A stretch of 6,285 nt of DNA from Rhodospirillales bacterium (GTDB lineage: Bacteria > Pseudomonadota > Alphaproteobacteria > Rhodospirillales > Casp-alpha2), in the NCBI GenBank assembly GCA_021775275.1, contig JAJFIE010000533.1, positions 1 to 6,285 on the forward strand, given 5' to 3'. Every line of letters starts with the position of its first letter. Positions within the stretch are counted from its first letter, which is position 1. The notes below the pieces were generated by a model. That model had not been told where the DNA came from, ran no database searches, and was given only the letters and a program-made list of their open reading frames with translations. Shown here one piece after another: positions 5,694 to 6,285 of the stretch. The translations under genes and the position numbers were made by a program.

Positions 5694-6285
5694 TTATGTA
5701 CGCATGTCTTTGGCAGTAGATCCATTTGCGGTTCCGTCGGCATAACGGGAATAAGCCTCAATGTGATAATCGAGTCCATGGGCGGTCCTTAACACACAAG
5801 GTCTGTCAGCGACCGCTGCGGCCCAGTCGCGTATTGCGCCACAACTCTCGGGGATGGATACCCCCCGATAATGCTCCAAGACGCCGAAACGTTCAAAATG
5901 CGGATACAACGCCATATCGACGAGTGAAAATGATTCTCCCATCCAGTACGGCCCGCGGTTACGTTTTTTCAGGGCATTTTCCTCCAAGAACACCAACGCA
6001 TCAATTAATGTATCTGCCAATGCCTGGCGGCGGTCCACGTCTTTTTCGAGCAAGACTTTATAAAAAAGGGGGACAAATTTGGTGTTGTCGAAATCAATCC
6101 ATATTCGGGCATCTGCCCGTTGCGCAGGCGATGACGGCATCATGGGGGGATCAGGAAATTCTTCATCCAGGTATTCGTTGATGATCGCGGACTCGTACAA
6201 CGTCACATTGCCATGAACCAGAACCGGGACTTTGCTGTATGGGGATACGGCATCGAACCAATCCGGCTTGTTCGACAAATCGACC
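5694..6285 (-). CDS. glutathione S-transferase family protein, 5'-truncated by the window edge
   Basis: A cytosolic GST-type protein, normally conjugating glutathione to, or reducing, small electrophiles; the specific reaction cannot be told. About 197 residues are visible. The frame stays open to the edge (V-D-L precedes SNKPDW), and the first beta-alpha-beta unit of the thioredoxin-like domain, with the catalytic Ser/Cys/Tyr, is missing, so the true start lies outside. A TTG at 6278 is in frame but cannot be the start for that reason. Counting the TTG codon at 6278 as residue 1: SPYSKVPVL holds the cis-proline at 18, and YES (28-30) is the glutathione gamma-glutamyl binding motif. The all-helical C-terminal domain from about 50 includes the N-capping box SLVD (118-121). 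The gene lies 144 bases upstream of the Lrp-type gene on the same strand; there may be read-through, but the spacer holds its own operator-like repeat. Confidence 0.88.
   Translation of the reverse strand, partial: VDLSNKPDWFDAVSPYSKVPVLVHGNVTLYESAIINEYLDEEFPDPPMMPSSPAQRADARIWIDFDNTKFVPLFYKVLLEKDVDRRQALADTLIDALVFLEENALKKRNRGPYWMGESFSLVDMALYPHFERFGVLEHYRGVSIPESCGAIRDWAAAVADRPCVLRTAHGLDYHIEAYSRYADGTANGSTAKDMRT

Overview
The window looks like a chromosomal stretch of a proteobacterium, most likely an alphaproteobacterium of moderate GC content. That placement is an inference from the gene families (TetR, taurine/sulfonate-type ABC importer, Lrp/AsnC, glutathione S-transferase) and the general codon style. 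No rRNA, tRNA, transposase or CRISPR array is visible to fix the taxon.

Left part (1-1393): a TetR-family repressor (222-845, +) follows about 220 bases of non-coding DNA that carries a clear operator-like palindrome (128-147). After it comes a gene-free stretch (846-1393) ending in a very AT-rich leader. This stretch has a plausible promoter (1177-1205) and several palindromes, the best at 1339-1360.

Middle part (1394-4844): a short ORF of unknown function (1394-1792, +) with a good ribosome binding site precedes a complete three-gene ABC importer of the nitrate/sulfonate/taurine type. The order is permease (1907-2800), ATPase (2813-3661) and secreted substrate-binding protein (3711-4775). 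A strong intrinsic terminator (4803-4844) closes the unit. The tight spacing (12 and 49 bases) and same strand indicate one operon. The binding protein would capture a small ligand in the periplasm, the permease would form the channel, and the ATPase would power uptake. The ligand cannot be read from the sequence, and no sulfonate or taurine-degrading enzyme lies in the window.

Right part (4845-6285): on the opposite strand are an Lrp/AsnC-family regulator (5022-5549) and, upstream of it, the C-terminal three quarters or more of a glutathione S-transferase cut by the window edge (5694-6285). The 144 bases between them hold an 11+11 inverted repeat that may be the Lrp-type regulator's own operator.

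Nothing here is clearly a new kind of system. The parts most worth following up are the unknown ORF with its operator-bearing leader, the importer of unknown cargo, and the three palindromes placed next to two regulator genes and the leader.
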